Shown here: one piece after another, positions 11,682 through 24,813 of the stretch
Position numbering within the stretch: position 1 is the stretch's first letter
Layout of the letters: each line of letters opens with the position of its first letter
Source: Epiperipatus broadwayi
Taxonomy: Eukaryota > Onychophora > Udeonychophora > Euonychophora > Peripatidae
NCBI GenBank assembly: GCA_028023455.1
Contig: JAQFVV010000002.1
Location: 32,493,725 to 32,557,724, forward strand
Direction: 5' to 3'
DNA length: 64,000 nt
Position numbers and translations under genes: made by a program
Notes under the pieces: generated by a model
Told to the model about the DNA's origin: nothing
The model's database searches: none
Seen by the model: only the letters and a program-made list of their open reading frames with translations

Positions 11682-12835
11682 AATTACAAAATAAAGGTGA
11701 AATAAAATAGTTAATACAGTATTTTCTTCTTTTTTTTAACTTTAATACATTAATCAACACAAAATTACAAGCTGTTTCATGACTTAAGAAATATAGCTAT
11801 AACTTTGAAAATCTATGACGCATTCCAAAAGCATGTATTCATTGGAGCAAATTTTTCATTGCAAACATTTTATTTTTAATAACAGGAAAGGTGTTAAATT
11901 TAATTTTTCCCATTTTTTTTATTAGCATGTCAATTTATAATAAAAAATTTATTTTTATTTTGTCATCTCAAATTATTTATTATTCAACCAGCTCTATTCA
12001 TTTAACAATTTTCATTGCTTTGAAAAAAAATTATTCAATGTTTATTTGCATTTCTTTTGTCTTAAAATAATACTCTCATATAAAAATAAATTATTTCCTC
12101 AAGGTTCATAAATCTAACATATAAAATGGATCATATTGTTCAACATAGTAAATTTCTAGTAACACTTTGCAAATTCTAGCACCAATAGCGTTAAAGTTGT
12201 CCCCCTCCCCCCAAACCACCTTTTGAAATTGATTTAGCCAACAAGATTATTGTAAAATGCAAATAAATATTAATTATCTTTTCTTACCATGATTAAACCA
12301 ATTAAGATTAATGTAAAAAAATTTATACTCATAATAAATATCTAAACTTATAAATGATTTTTTTTTTTTTTAAATTATAGCAAAACTCTATATATAAATA
12401 AATCACTTACTATCATCTCCAGTTAAGTTTTTTTATACTTATTGATAGTTTTTGGTTATATGCAGAGATTTTTAGGTGGCTTTTGAACAGTATTGTAAAT
12501 TCTCTGATTTTTGACATATTTTAAATAGTATTGATAATTTTACTTTTATATATATATATATACATTTCTTCAGCAAAGTACACCATAAAAGCAAATCTGT
12601 AGTACTATTAATTTTTCTAGAATTTTGATGAATTCTTTCACGTGTTTATTGAGGACATTTAATCGCAGCCAAGCATGTGAGATAATAATCAGGATACCAT
12701 TTAGAGCTGAGCCAGACAAATCAAGAAAGAGAGATCTTAGAATTTTTATTTATTTTATATGACTTTCTTTTTGTTTCCTTATCAAACATTTCCATTGCTC
12801 TTTTTTAGGAGTGTTTTAAAGCCGAATTTAAACTT

Positions 12836-13114
12836 TTTTTATATATTAATAATTAAAAAATTTCAACTTTCACACACATATATATTTGCCGTATGCACCC
12901 ACAAATAATTTAATGTGTCTGTGTGTATAGTTATATAATAAATATCAGTTTTAATGAAAGTTTTTTTTTTTCTGTGACTAAAATATTTGCTTTTAGATCT
13001 CTTTCTCTCTAGTGAAGTTTAATCGTGATATTTCTCAATCTTTTTCTATCTAATTTTTCCAAATCACTATGACTCTCTATGAAGTATCCGTTTCAGCATA
13101 TGTGAGTTCATAGT
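12836..13114 (+). repeat. Diverged direct repeat, copy 1 (interrupted by the 2.2-kb element)
   Basis: The sequence from a TATATTAATAAT motif through CAAATAATTTAATGTGTCTG, CTGTGACTAAA, CTCTTTCTCT and CAACATAT/CAGCATATGTGAG parallels 15510-15790 in order and spacing. Its continuation, TTCTGGAGATTATTGATTAT, lies at 15340-15360, on the other side of the 13115-15314 element. Confidence 0.7.
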
Positions 13115-15314
13115 GTAACGAGCACAGACGTTCGTTACATTGTTTTTTTATTTATTTATTAAACATGAAAGTAAATTAAAAAGTTCGCATTTAAAAATTT
13201 TCTTTAAGAATTAAAAATTGAAATTAAATATCATCTTAAACTCTTATATATTAAATCGCACAGATAATGAAAAATTATTAAAATAAAACTTTATTAAAGA
13301 AAAAGTATTTTAAAACTAAATTTTAAAAAGATTTGGAAATAAAATTATATCTTTAAATTTATCTTTAAATATATCTTTGATTTGGAAAACAGGTTAATTA
13401 ATCAGAAATGGAAATGATAAATTTAATTAGTCAAATGTAAACCAGCCTTGGGCATTTAAATGTAAAAACATCGATCAGATAGGAAAACAATAGAAACAAA
13501 TAGCCAATGAAAGAAATCCATCGGGAAATCGGACCTCAGCGAAAGGATCATCACATCGATGACATAATGCCAAGTCAATCCTTCGAATACGTATAAAAGG
13601 AAAATTTGGAAATTATTAATTAGTGACTGGATTATGATTATTACGATGTGACAGGTGTTAGTGCGGAGATACGGGAGAAGCGATTGAAGAGGCGCACGAT
13701 TCAATCACTTCAGTTTTGCCAAAGAAAGAAAGAGAAATGAACTATCGTTTTCTACATTGAGGACCAACTAAATTAAAAAACCTCCGAATGAATAAATAAA
13801 ACATCGGCTAAATGTATACTAATATCTTCAGGACGGTGTGGGAATTCCCGTTCAAACTTACAAACGACAGATAAAGATGAACTGTTTAAAACCGTAAGAA
13901 CTTTACAATTAATGAACATTAAATTAAAACTTTTCATATTTAAAAGAATTGCATTAGTTTCCTATCTGACTAAAGTAGTTAAAATGTTATTTGATGTATT
14001 TTTTATTTATTTGTGTAATATCATTTCCATTTATTTAATTATTTCTTTAAGTTTATTTATGATTTCTGTTTTCCGATAAATTAAAATATATCAATGTTAA
14101 ACTTAAGTCGGGCGTGAATGGCTGTATAGATTTGTAAAGTTATATTAGGGGAGGGTAATCTTGGGTTATTTGTTTCGTGGTTAAATTGGGTCAATGGATT
14201 GGATATATTGGTGTGATTAGTAGATGTAATATTGATTCGCTACGGGCAGAATCGCTTCATACGCCGCACACTTCCGTTTGCCTATGGAAGGAATTATAAG
14301 TCGGATACCGCAGTTCCTTTCTATGGAGTTTTTTTGTTTTATTGCTCTTCTTTGCAGATAGATGTAATATTCCTATCTCATGAGAAGCAATTTCTTCTCT
14401 TAACTTTTTGTGCTGCCGTATTTTATTACATTGAATACATCGATATATCAGATGAATTGATGCCAGTTTGACTACGAATTTTAACCTAAGGTTAAATAGG
14501 GATAGAATGTTTATTTTCAAAAGCAAATTTATGTGGTCTATTCATACTCGACCCTAAATAGAAATGCATTAAATTTAAGTTGTTTATAGACGCTTGCATG
14601 GATTGTTTATTGGTTAACTATGTTTTGCGTTTCCATATTTGATCAAAATATATAGACATTCGATAAATAATGATACCTTACGGTGAGTATCAAAAATGTA
14701 TTTATTCGGATGTCTTTTAAGTTATTGGTGACAATGCAAGTATCTTATGGTGAATACTATTGGGTTACGTATAAATTTCCCTCCGCAATTGTCAGTAATC
14801 AATAAGTTTGTATTTTGATCGTTTATGTTTACTTTGAAATGTGTTTAACCGTTGAAATCTATGTAACCGATCTATAGCAACATATTATAACAAGCTTTTA
14901 TAATCCCATCTGTGCGAACTTAATTAAAATGTAAACTGATAATATACTAGAAATTAAAAATGTAAATTAAAATCTAAGGTAAAATTAAAAATAATGTTAA
15001 ATAGTAAAATGTAAACTAATACTCAAATAATTTTAAATCTTATATATATGTGCATAAATAAATGTTTGTATGTTAATTACTGGCAGTGGCTTATTTTGTT
15101 CCTCTTATATATATATTCTTATATTATTTTTTAAATCTCTGATATTCCAGTGAGCTAGTGACATGGGCTAACGACTGGAACCAAAATATTTAAAAAAAAA
15201 ATTTTTTTTTTTGACTTACGTATCTGCCTACTTTATAAATTTTTCTAGGTTCAAATGCCTAGATGGCACCCCGTAGTGCAGATTACGTTAAGTGTTATTT
15301 CTCCGGATCGTTAC
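13115..15314 (+). mobile_element. 2.2-kb DNA-transposon-like element of unknown class, copy 1
   Basis: The element begins GTAACGAGCACAGACG and ends TCCGGATCGTTAC, so the ends share GTAACGA inverted. A near full-length copy in the opposite orientation is at 20393-22519. The left end also forms a small hairpin (GTAACGA with TCGTTAC ten bases on). No transposase was recognised and the short ORFs are not conserved between copies, so it looks non-autonomous. The target duplication is unclear. Confidence 0.7.
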
Positions 15315-15509
15315 AATAGAGACTGCTATGTATAAATTCTGGAGATTATTGATTATTGTATTCAGCCACTTTTTTTTTTTGCCTTATATAGAAATAAAAA
15401 ATAGGTTAGTTTTTTTTTTTTTGTTTGTTTCCTAATCCCATCTTTCTTAAATCTAATTAAGTAATAACTTTATTGGGGAGGGGGGCAAATTTAGTTAACA
15501 ATTTAAAAA

Positions 15510-15860
15510 AAAAATATTTTTTTTATATTAATAATGAAAAACGTCTGAACTTGGTTACACATTCAGCATGTGCATCTACAAATAATTTAATGTGTCTGAC
15601 CAGTTTTAACTAAAGATATTATTTTATTCTTTTTTTTTTTATCTGTGACTAAATTATTTGTTTTTTAATCCTCTTTCTCTTTAGTCAATTTATACATGTT
15701 CTTCCTCACTCTCTTTCTACCTAATTTCTGCAAATCATTTTGACTGTCTGTGAATTATCCATTTCAACATATATAAGCCATAGTTAGTCGACTCAATGAT
15801 ATGGAATGATCATTATATATTAATTCTGAAAATAATTGATTATTATGCCCAGTCACATCA
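15510..15860 (+). repeat. Diverged direct repeat, copy 2 (uninterrupted)
   Basis: This matches 12836-13114 followed by 15320-15370, and represents the arrangement without the 2.2-kb insertion. Landmarks in order are CAAATAATTTAATGTGTCTG, CTGTGACTAAA, CTCTTTCTCTTTAGT, CATATATAAG, CATAGTTAG and AATTGATTATTATGCCCAGT. Confidence 0.65.
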
Positions 15861-17860
15861 AAAATATTTCCACAATATTAAATCGTCTTTAAATCTAAAA
15901 CTATATAGTGTAAATCAGATGTAATGACGATTGTTTCTGTAATTGTTGTTGCTTATTTAACTAGTTAAGTGAATTAATAGATAGGTCAAAGAAAAAAATT
16001 ATCCTCTTAGATTTTTTAAAGCTTTTGTTTTGTAATGAAAATTAAAATATATAGTAGTAAATTATAAATAATACTGAGATGATTTTATTCTTCATAATAT
16101 AGATTTGTAAACGCCAGGTTTATTTTTATAATTTAATATTTGCATTTGGATATTTTATCAAAATTTTTTATTGTCTATTGAAACTTGTTATTTCTAAGAG
16201 TTGTATCTATCTACTTAAACAGCAGTTAATTGTCTATCATTGATTATTTGCTGAGCAGAATTATTAATTTTTTTAAATGCAAAGCAATTCAAATAAAATA
16301 TTCCCTGTCACAGTTTTATAATGGAATATATTGCAAATATTATTTATTAGTATTAAAAAAGATTATAGTAAATAAAACTGCTTCTATTTTATAATCTAAA
16401 AACATTTTAAATTTAAAATGGTTGTAAAATTATGAATGTATGATGTCTAAAAAGTTTCATAATCCAGAATATTTTTGCCCAGTATATAACTTCACTAAAT
16501 ATACCATAGTAGATTTTTAAATAGAATATTATGAAATCATTTATATATTTCTTATATTTGTTTAGTTTATAGGATAAGCAATATACTTTTAAATTTTACT
16601 AAAGATTTTTTTTATAGTTTTTTCTAATGCTATATTGAATGCTAAAATAACTTGAGTTTTTACAAGTTTTTTTTTTTTTTTTAATAATTAAACATATATT
16701 ACGATAGAATATCTTCTATTAAAGTATATAATTTTACATTAAAAGAAATTCCACATTATTCAATTATGCCAGAACTCGATATTGAAGACAACAACTCTTC
16801 CGCCACCACCAGATTATATTCATGGGTTGTATTTATGCTAGTTTTTGTTTTTCGGAATGGAATGGATGAAATTTATATATATTTATTTTTCTGATATTTA
16901 AATCACATTTAGCACAACCTATTTTTTTGTTTGTCTTCAGGATATGTATAAATTTACTATCAGTTATTTATTTGTTAAATTATATTTATTTAATTCCACC
17001 AACTATATTATTATTAGTATTGTTTACATTTGATTTTCGCAGTTGTCTGTTGTATCAGTAATTGAATTATAGTTTGAATGTTTTGTTGATGTTTTTTTTA
17101 TTTAAAAAAAAAAAGCTTCATTAAATATTTTTTTATATAGAAATTCTCTTTGCCACATGCATATTAATTGTCAAATATATTATCTGGTTCTATAGATCTT
17201 AATTTAAGACATAAGGTCTGTGTCATTTCATATATTAATATTTATAGGCTTCAAAAATACTATAGAAATAAGAAAAGCAAATACTTTAGTGTCACAAATG
17301 CAACTAGATCCGACTTGACAAATTTGTTATTTAGCGATTTATGATAGTTAGACTATTGCCACTGCATTTTAATGCTTCAGTTGAGTTTTTGATCTGGTTG
17401 TAGATACATTTGACTATTATTAAATTATTTAAAATATATTAGTAGAGAATAATAAATTTGAAAATGTAGACTAAAGTTGTTTTTAAATTTAACGTGAACT
17501 GAAGAAATAACAAAAGATTTTTATATTTTTATTTTGTTAATGGATTATTAAAAGAACTGGAATTTTTAAAGGAAATTGTGATGTGCAAGACTGAATTTAA
17601 TTTTTTTTATTTTTTATGATTATGGTACATTGGTGATATCCATTTATATGAGTCGTGCTTTCTTGGGTCTAGATAATTGTTGGAAAGTTATTTGCAATAA
17701 GTCATTTATGTACTAAAGAAGAAAAAAAAGAAAATAGCATTTGTTGGAGAAGCTACATACCACAGAATAAAATTTAAATATATTTTAGATTGTTGTTATA
17801 TATATATTAAATTATGGTATATATCTATTTTTAAAATATTTTTTACTGTATTAATTATTA
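15861..17860 (+). other. Intron, nothing recognised
   Basis: AT-rich with long T and A tracts. No ORF, repeat partner or inverted structure seen. Confidence 0.45.
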
Positions 17861-18014
17861 TAGCGCGTGTGCGATGCAACTGTTCCCAAAAGCTATAAAG
17901 TGTTAATACAAAATAGATAACTAAAAACAAAGTGCTCAGCTCGTTTGTTTTTAGTTATCTATTTTATATTAACACTTTATAGCTTTTGGGAACAGTTGCT
18001 ACGCACACGTGCTA
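17861..18014. repeat. Near-perfect foldback element
   Basis: Arms of about 70 bases (TAGCGCGTGTGCGATGCAAC on the left, reverse complement TAGCACGTGTGCGTAGCAAC on the right) enclose a loop of roughly a dozen bases. The arms share CTGTTCCCAAAAGCTATAAA. It ends some 150 bases upstream of exon 3. No coding content; a MITE is likely. Confidence 0.8.
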
Positions 18015-18163
18015 GAATATATATATTTCCCCAAAAGTAAAAAATTATTTGACTTAATTGTATTAATTATTGTATTATTTTGAATAATTATATATATATA
18101 TATATTTTAACTTAATTTTCTTTTTTACTGGATATTTATAGATAAAACTTTTTTTTCTTCCAG

Positions 18164-18385
18164 AATTGAGGCCATTGCAAAATGGCTTGGAGATGCAGCT
18201 TCTTTAGTTTTACAAAAAAGCTCTTCCATGCATCAGTTGCAAAATGATATGCAGGCTTCTAATTCAGATATAGTCAATACCCCATCACCTCAATATATTC
18301 AATGCGCAGCAGCTATTTTATGGGAAAATCATAATATGGCCAGTGGACACAACCTAGAAACAATTCTTACTAAAGATTTATTTAG
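18164..18385 (+). CDS. BIRC6: BIRC6 exon 3 of window
   Basis: A 222-base exon preceded by a pyrimidine tract and CTTCCAG and followed by the strong donor AG|GTAAGTG. It encodes Arg (split codon), IEAIAKWLGDAASLVLQKSS, a polar linker with Asn, Ser and Gln, then SPQYIQCAAAILWENHNMAS and a segment ending LETILTKDLF. The alternation of helices with a low-complexity polar linker suits an armadillo-like scaffold with a surface loop. It joins exon 4 as AG|G (Arg) after an intron of only 266 bases, one of the two short introns in the window. Confidence 0.92.
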
Positions 18386-18651
18386 GTAAGTGCAAGTTTT
18401 TTTTTTTAAATTGTAACCACATGTCAACATTTAATTTATTAATATGAAGTTTACTGTATAGTTTTGTAATGATTTTAAACATGTTTTTAAAAGTCTTCTC
18501 TCTTAAGAAGATTAATATATATATGAATAATCATTTTATGATTCAAGGTAAATAATTTTTTTATAATAAATGTGTTAATAAAATGCATGTACATCAATTG
18601 TCATATATATATTAATAGACACACTATATTTTCATTATTTTTTTTTTATAG

Positions 18652-19463
18652 GTTGCTATATGAATGGTCAGAGTCTTTATCCAATAAACCATCGATGAAA
18701 CGTGCTGTGGACTGTCTTTTATGTTCTATATGTTATATAAGACCTGAATTGTTTCAATGTTTATTGGAATGGATGGAAATTTTGGTTCCCACAAGCATAA
18801 TTTCCACCCAAGCTTCTGTAACTGATGATAGTAAAGATGCCGCAGGATGTCATGATTCTTGGACTGATGATTCTAAAGAAGCCAATTGTGGTCTCAATGG
18901 TTTTCGACCAATGCTGCTGCAAGAGATGTGCCATTTGCATTTAAAAGCTTCTCAATTGGCCACACTGGCTGTAGCTTGTCAGAATCCTGTTTGTATTCAG
19001 CAATTGCTGGATTTGGGATTCCCAGCTGCCTTGGCACAGGCATTGTTAGAATTCTGTAATAGTGAGATAAGTCGGCAAAAATATGACTTCAACGATTCTC
19101 AGAATAAATCTTCCATATCATCCACTCATAAAAACATTCTCCCAGTGGATATGGTAGCTCCAGTACTTTATTTTTTTGCAGAAGTCTGCCATGAAGTTCT
19201 TATGAAAGACTGGCTAGGAAGTGAACAGGGGAATATTTTTTGGCCTTCCCTTTTGAATATGTTGTGCAATCATCCTAAGTTGCGGGTTTATCCTGGCTAT
19301 TCTCAAAAATGCAGCAACACTCTCACCAGCCAATTGCGAGCTAGTATTGAAACAGCTACAATCATGTTCTTATCGCGATGCACTTCGGGACATCCTATCA
19401 ATCAGCATTTTCTATCTCAAGTATTGTGTGATGTTATTAAAGGACAAGTTTCCACAATTCAAG
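18652..19463 (+). CDS. BIRC6: BIRC6 exon 4 of window (largest exon)
   Basis: An 812-base exon between acceptor TTTTATAG and donor CAAG|GTAAAT. It encodes about 270 residues beginning LLYEWSESLSNKPSMKRAVD, with an acidic Ser/Asp-rich insert (VTDDSKDAAGCHDSWTDDSK), then FRPMLLQEMCHLHLKASQLA, and later MVAPVLYFFAEVCHEVLMKD and LLNMLCNHPKLRVYPGYSQK. The long runs of hydrophobic helices fit the helical scaffold of BIRC6. The acidic insert is probably a disordered loop. The open frame extends upstream to 18572, but the acceptor and the phase place the exon start at 18652. Confidence 0.95.
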
Positions 19464-19649
19464 GTAAATAAAAATAGAAGTAAAAATTTTTCTGCTATTA
19501 TCATATCAAAATAACTTTAAAAAAAAATTTACATAAAATTCGTCATTGAAATTATATTTTCTAAAATTATTTATTTTTTAATAATTATTATTAAATGATG
19601 TTGCCATCAATTTCTAATCGATTGTACAAAAGGCATTTTTCAGAATGAC

Positions 19650-20140
19650 TTGTCATCTGTGTATTTTTTCAGGCATCTAATAAATTTGCTCATTATTAAT
19701 CATTCTTTTTTTATCACCATCAACCTTTCCAAACATTATCATCATTTCCAACTGTTATTGATCCATTACAGGTGGGAAATCTCTACTTTCTCTGGATTCT
19801 TAGTTTCTTTTCTATATCACAATAGCAAATTTTTTTATTTCATTCATCCATCTCTCATGATCTCTTTTTAGATCGTTTACAATCTTGGGATCTAATTTAA
19901 AACTTCAATGGTCCATCTATCATCATCTCTTCTAACCATATATCCTGCCCAACTTCATTTCTATCTTTTAATTCTTTCATTGATGTCAGTGATAACCTGT
20001 TTGTTTTTTCAACTACATATGTCATTTCAATCTCTTAATATCATTCCTAATGTGCATCTGTCCATACTTCATTTAGTGGTCTGAAAATTCTTTGTATAGC
20101 TCTTCTGTTAAGTGTTCAAATTTCAGATTTATAAGTGAAA
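19650..20140 (-). pseudogene. RTE/BovB-like LINE 3' end remnant
   Basis: On the - strand, after allowance for frameshifts and stops, the translation contains EVGQDIWLEEM / GWAGYMVRRDDRWTIEVLN-like sequence followed by RSK and MRDG*MK. This is the 'GHVxRxxDxRWTxxVLxWxP....RGRPxxRWxD' signature at the 3' end of RTE-type LINE ORFs. It lies just downstream of exon 4. Confidence 0.6.
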
Positions 20141-20191
20141 ACTGTTAATATATAATTTTTGTAAGAAGTTCTTTTATCTAATTTGACAATT

Positions 20192-20365
20192 TGAGTTGTT
20201 ATATGTAATTTTAAGTAAAAATTGGCATCCATAAGTTAATTAATTCAAGAAGTAATAGAGCGTTTGGTTTGATCACAAACCGTGTTGCTTGAATTAATTA
20301 ATTTATGAGGTGGCCCACACTTATATTTAAAGTTACATATATCAACCACAATTTTCATTCAAGAA
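20192..20365. repeat. Imperfect foldback element
   Basis: The inverted arms contain TTAATTAATTCAAG and CTTGAATTAATTAA around a loop with TTTGGTTTGATCACAAACCG, and the outer arms share TATATGTAA/TTACATATA. It directly abuts the second copy of the 2.2-kb element. Confidence 0.65.
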
Positions 20366-20392
20366 AAAAAGTATTTTTTACTTTTTAGTATT

Positions 20393-22519
20393 ATAACGAT
20401 CCGGTGAATAACACTTAACGTGATCTGCACTACAGGGCGCCATCTAGGCATTTGAACCTAGAAAAATTTATAAAGTAGGCAGATACGTAAGTCAAAAAAA
20501 AAAAAATTTTTTTTTTTTTCAAATTTTGATTCCGGTCGTTAGCCCAAGTCACTAGCTCAAGGAGTAGCAGAGATTAAATAATATAATATAAATTCTTATC
20601 TAAGAATATATAAAAAAGGAATAAAATAAGCCACTGCCAGTAATTAACATACAAACATTTATTTACGCACATATATATATAAAATTTAACATTATTTTTT
20701 TAGTATGTTTATTTTAGATTTTAATTTGATTTTATAATTTAAATTTACATTCTCATTTTTATAATATTATAAGTTTACATTTTAATTAAGTTCGCACAGA
20801 TTTGTTTAAAAATGTTGAGTATAGATCGGTTACATAGATTCCACGGTCAAAAACATTCCAAAATAAACATAAACGATCAAAATACAAAATCATTGATACC
20901 GTCAATTGCAGAGGGAAATTTATAAGTAACCCAATAGCATTCACCATAAGATGTTTGCATTAACACCAATAACTTAAAAGACATCCGAATAAATACATTT
21001 TAGATACTCACCGTAAGGTATCAGTATTTACCGAATATCTATATATATTTTGATCGAATCTGAAAACCAAAAACATAATCAACCGGTAACGAACCCATGC
21101 AAGCGTCTATACCCAACTTAAATTTAATGCATCTTTATTTAGAGTGTCGAGTATGAATAGACTACATGGATTTGCATTTGAAAAGAAAATATTCAATCCT
21201 TGTTTAACCTTAGGCCAAAGGTTCGCAGTCAAACCAAACTTCAATCCATCTGATACATCGATGTGTTCAATGTAATATGAATACGGCAGCACAATTGGGT
21301 TAAGAGAAGAAACTGCTTCTCGTCAGATAGGAATATTACATCTATCTGATGATGAGAGCAATAAAAAAAAACTCCATAGGAAGGAACTGCAGTCTCCGTC
21401 TTATAATTCCTCCCATAGGCAAAACGAGTGTGTGCGGCATATAATAGCGATTCTGCCCATAGCGAATCTCGTACTACATCTAGTAATTACACCAATATAT
21501 CCAATCCATTGACCTAATTCAACTACGAAACGAATAACCTAAGATTACCCTCCTCTAATATAACTTTACAAATCCATACAGTCATTCATGCCCGACTTAA
21601 GTTTAACATTGATATATTTTAATTTATCGGAAAACAGAAATCATAATAAACTTAAAGAACAAAAAAAACTAAATGGAAATGATTTTACCAAAGAAATACA
21701 TTAAATAAAATTATAACTAATTAATAAATAACGTTGGTCAGATAGGATTCTATTTCTTATAAATTAAAGACTGAGAAAGTTTATATTTTAAAGTTCTTAG
21801 TGTTTCAAAATGTTTTTAAAGTTCTTACGATTTTTTTTTCAACGTTCTTCTTTATTCATTGCATGCCGTTTGGAATCCACATTAAATCCCCCGACGATCC
21901 TGTTGTCCTCAGTATAAGAAAAGCGATGTTTCATTTTCCATTTTTATAACAACTGAAGGAATTGAAAGTGCGTCTTTCAATCCCTTCACCTCCAACTCTC
22001 CGACTTAACACATCTCAGTCCTCTCTTAATAATCCATAATAATTTCCAACTTTTCCTTTTATATTAATCTTAAGGATTGACTCAACATTACGTCATCGAT
22101 GATGGTGGTCTTTTCGCTGAGGTCCGATTCCATAGGGATTTCTTTTTATTTGCTATAAGTTTTTATTGTTTTCCTATCTGACCGTTGTTTATACATTTAA
22201 ATGCCCAAGGGCTTATTCACTTGGACTAATTAAAATAATCATTTCCATCACATTAATTAATCTGTTTTCCAAATCCAAAGATATATTTAAAGATAAATTT
22301 AAAGATATAATTTTATCTCCAAATCTTTTTAAAATACTTTTTCTTTAATAAAGTTTTATTTTAATAATTTTTCTCCTCTGTGCGATTTATATATATACGA
22401 GTTTAAGGTAGAATTTATTTTCAATTTTTCTGTCTTAAAAAAAAAAATTTTAATGCGAACTTTTTATTTTAATGTTTAATAATAAAAAAAAATAATGTAA
22501 CGTCGTCTGTGCTCATTAC
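20393..22519 (-). mobile_element. 2.2-kb DNA-transposon-like element of unknown class, copy 2 (inverted)
   Basis: The reverse complement matches 13115-15314 from end to end (left end ATAACGATCCGG, right end GTGCTCATTAC, and internal landmarks such as CGCTA(C/T)GGGCAGAATCGC and TCCATTGACC(C/T)AATT). Small indels separate the copies. Flanks AGTATT on the left and AGTATATT on the right could be a decayed target duplication of 6-8 bases. Confidence 0.7.
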
Positions 22520-23199
22520 AGTATATTAGTCCTCAAACTAAATAAAAGCATTTTTTTAAAAATGGTTTTTTAAATGTATTAATTTTATATTTTAGTGTTT
22601 GAGTATTTTGTTTCAAAAATAAATATACAAAATTGGAAAAATATATGTTTCAGTAGAAGTAGGTTAAAAATCGGTTACCATATTTCATCCAAACAAACTG
22701 AAGAGAGAAGTTAGATAAAATATATCTAATGCATAAAATCGGTTAAAAGATTGTTTTTAATAATGTAGTTGATGAAAAAGCTAATTTTATTTCAACAAAC
22801 CACAAAGGAAAATTAAGATTTCATTCTTTCTATTTTTTTTTCTATTTTAATTAACTGTAAATGTCCTTAAAATTTCTTCTCACGTTAAATGAAAATGTTT
22901 TTTTTTTTTAAAGTAAAGTTGTATTTATTGTGCATGATAAAAAACTTCGTGAAACGATTCAAATGCAGTTTGAATTCTATCCTGCCATCACTGTTAGACT
23001 GAACAACCTGAAAGATTGCCTTTTTATATTTCATTATCATCATAATCGAACACCTGTACAAAATTTGGAAAAAGCAGAAGTAAATTAAAAATTGTTTACA
23101 AGATTTGATCCAAACATACGGAGATTTTAAGATAAATAAAAGCATTTAAACATCTTCATTCGTAAACATATAGGCATATTTTCTTTTAATACTTAATTA

Positions 23200-24110
23200 T
23201 TTCTACAAAAGCACTTCATTTTGTTTCTGTCTATATTAATATTCTGAACAAGTTATTATTTCTGATCCGCTATCTATCTTTATTCACTTCTGAGAAAATT
23301 TATTGAATATCACTTTAATCTTTTTAGCATTTATTTTTAGTACTAGTTTTTTTTATTCTCATCTGATAACTCTTGCAACATTTTCTGAAATATTATTTTC
23401 AAAAATGTCACATTGCCTGCAAAGTCTACATGACTTAAATAATCTTCATTTATTTTCACTTTCTTAACCTCCTATTTTAATTTCCAAAATGCTTCTTTCA
23501 AAGCTGCTATAAAAAGTTTTGGAAAAATGGAATGATACTATCATACATCTTTTCAGTGGTATTTGTTTTAGTATCATCATGTAATCTAATCACTGCTATT
23601 GCATTTTGATAAATATTCTTCAAGGATATGACTATCCACATCTCTGTGATCCAAAGCTTTAATCGTTCTGGAAATGCTTATAGAATTAAATGTCTTTTCA
23701 TAATCCATAAATCCAAAGTATAATGGTTCTCATATTCATTGATTCTTTCTATAATCTCTCTTAATACTTGGATATAATTTGTTATGCTAAATTAACTTTT
23801 AAACCATGTGTTTCTTCTTTTAATTGGTTAGAATCCAAAATTTGTTGTAGGGAGTTGTAGTTAACTTGGTTAAGATTTTATATAAAACTGATAAAAGAAT
23901 GATTAATTTGTAATATCTTCATCAGTTTCCTTAAATGTCAATATTGCTACTGTATTGGTCCATTTATTTGTTACATCTTTATCATTTAGACATTTGAAAT
24001 ATTATTTTACTCCTAATTTTTTTATCTGTTTCTTTTAAAATATCATAAATATTCCACTATTTCCTGGAACTTTGGCCTTATTAGCTTTAATTGCTTGACT
24101 CATCTCTGTT
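23200..24110 (-). pseudogene. RTE/BovB-like LINE reverse transcriptase remnant
   Basis: - strand translation in shifting frames gives LYFGFMDYEKTFNSI, ALDHRDVDSHILEEYL, FPKLFIAALKEAFWKL and INEDYLSHVDFAGNVTFLK. These correspond to RT blocks 'F-x-DYEKAFDS', the helix after it, and the 'L-x-FADD-x-x-L' catalytic block, here broken to FAGN. No intact ORF remains. Confidence 0.65.
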
Positions 24111-24129
24111 TAAAATGCTTGAATTCAAA

Positions 24130-24265
24130 CGATGTAGTGATATCTTATAAATACAAAGACTGCAGGGCAGTCGAAACGTAAGATGTATGTATATATGTAC
24201 AATAAAGGATTTTGGTAAAAAGTGTTCGTAGTGGTTTGGATAAATTGTATTTATAAGATATTACA
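24130..24265 (+). mobile_element. Short element with hammerhead-like stem II and GAAAC
   Basis: 24158-24179 reads GACTG-CAGGG-CAGTC followed by GAAACGT, the same stem II and GAAAC as family H1, but CUGANGA upstream is replaced by unrelated bases. TATCTTATAAATAC (24141-24154) and GTATTTATAAGATA (24249-24262) flank it as inverted repeats, and GATGTAGTGATATC recurs at 24131 and 24284. It interrupts or borders the LINE remnant. Confidence 0.6.
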
Positions 24266-24813
24266 GCAAGATAAAGGAAAAGGTGATGTAGTGATATCAT
24301 TATTAATTTTTTTGTGTGTGCTATTTTACAAAACTAGATATTCATTTTTTAAGGGATCATTTTTACAAATTTTCATATTTCTTCATTTTTTCATACATTT
24401 GCTGTAAGTTGCTGCTCTTTTGTATCATCTACCTTTATTTCAGATCTTAATAAAATATCAATTCTTATTGATTTCAATCAAGTCAATACCATCTTCAAAG
24501 TCTGCCAATATTTTTAAATGATTTTCAAATTTTCATTTAAATTCATTAGAGAGTTTCTGAAAGCTATGAATTTTTTCTTAATAGTTTTCATCTATCCAAT
24601 TTTGCATTAACCACATATCTTATATGCCCCTAATCAATGATTATTTCCTGTGTTGAATCTATTAAGTACATTACAACCTTGAAATATGTATTTTCATTTA
24701 GTCAAAATATAATCCAATTCTTTTGTATCTTTATTTGGGTACTTCTATGTCCATTTTCTTTTAGCATTTTTCTCCAACATTTCGTAATATACAGTTTTTT
24801 TTATATTGTATAT

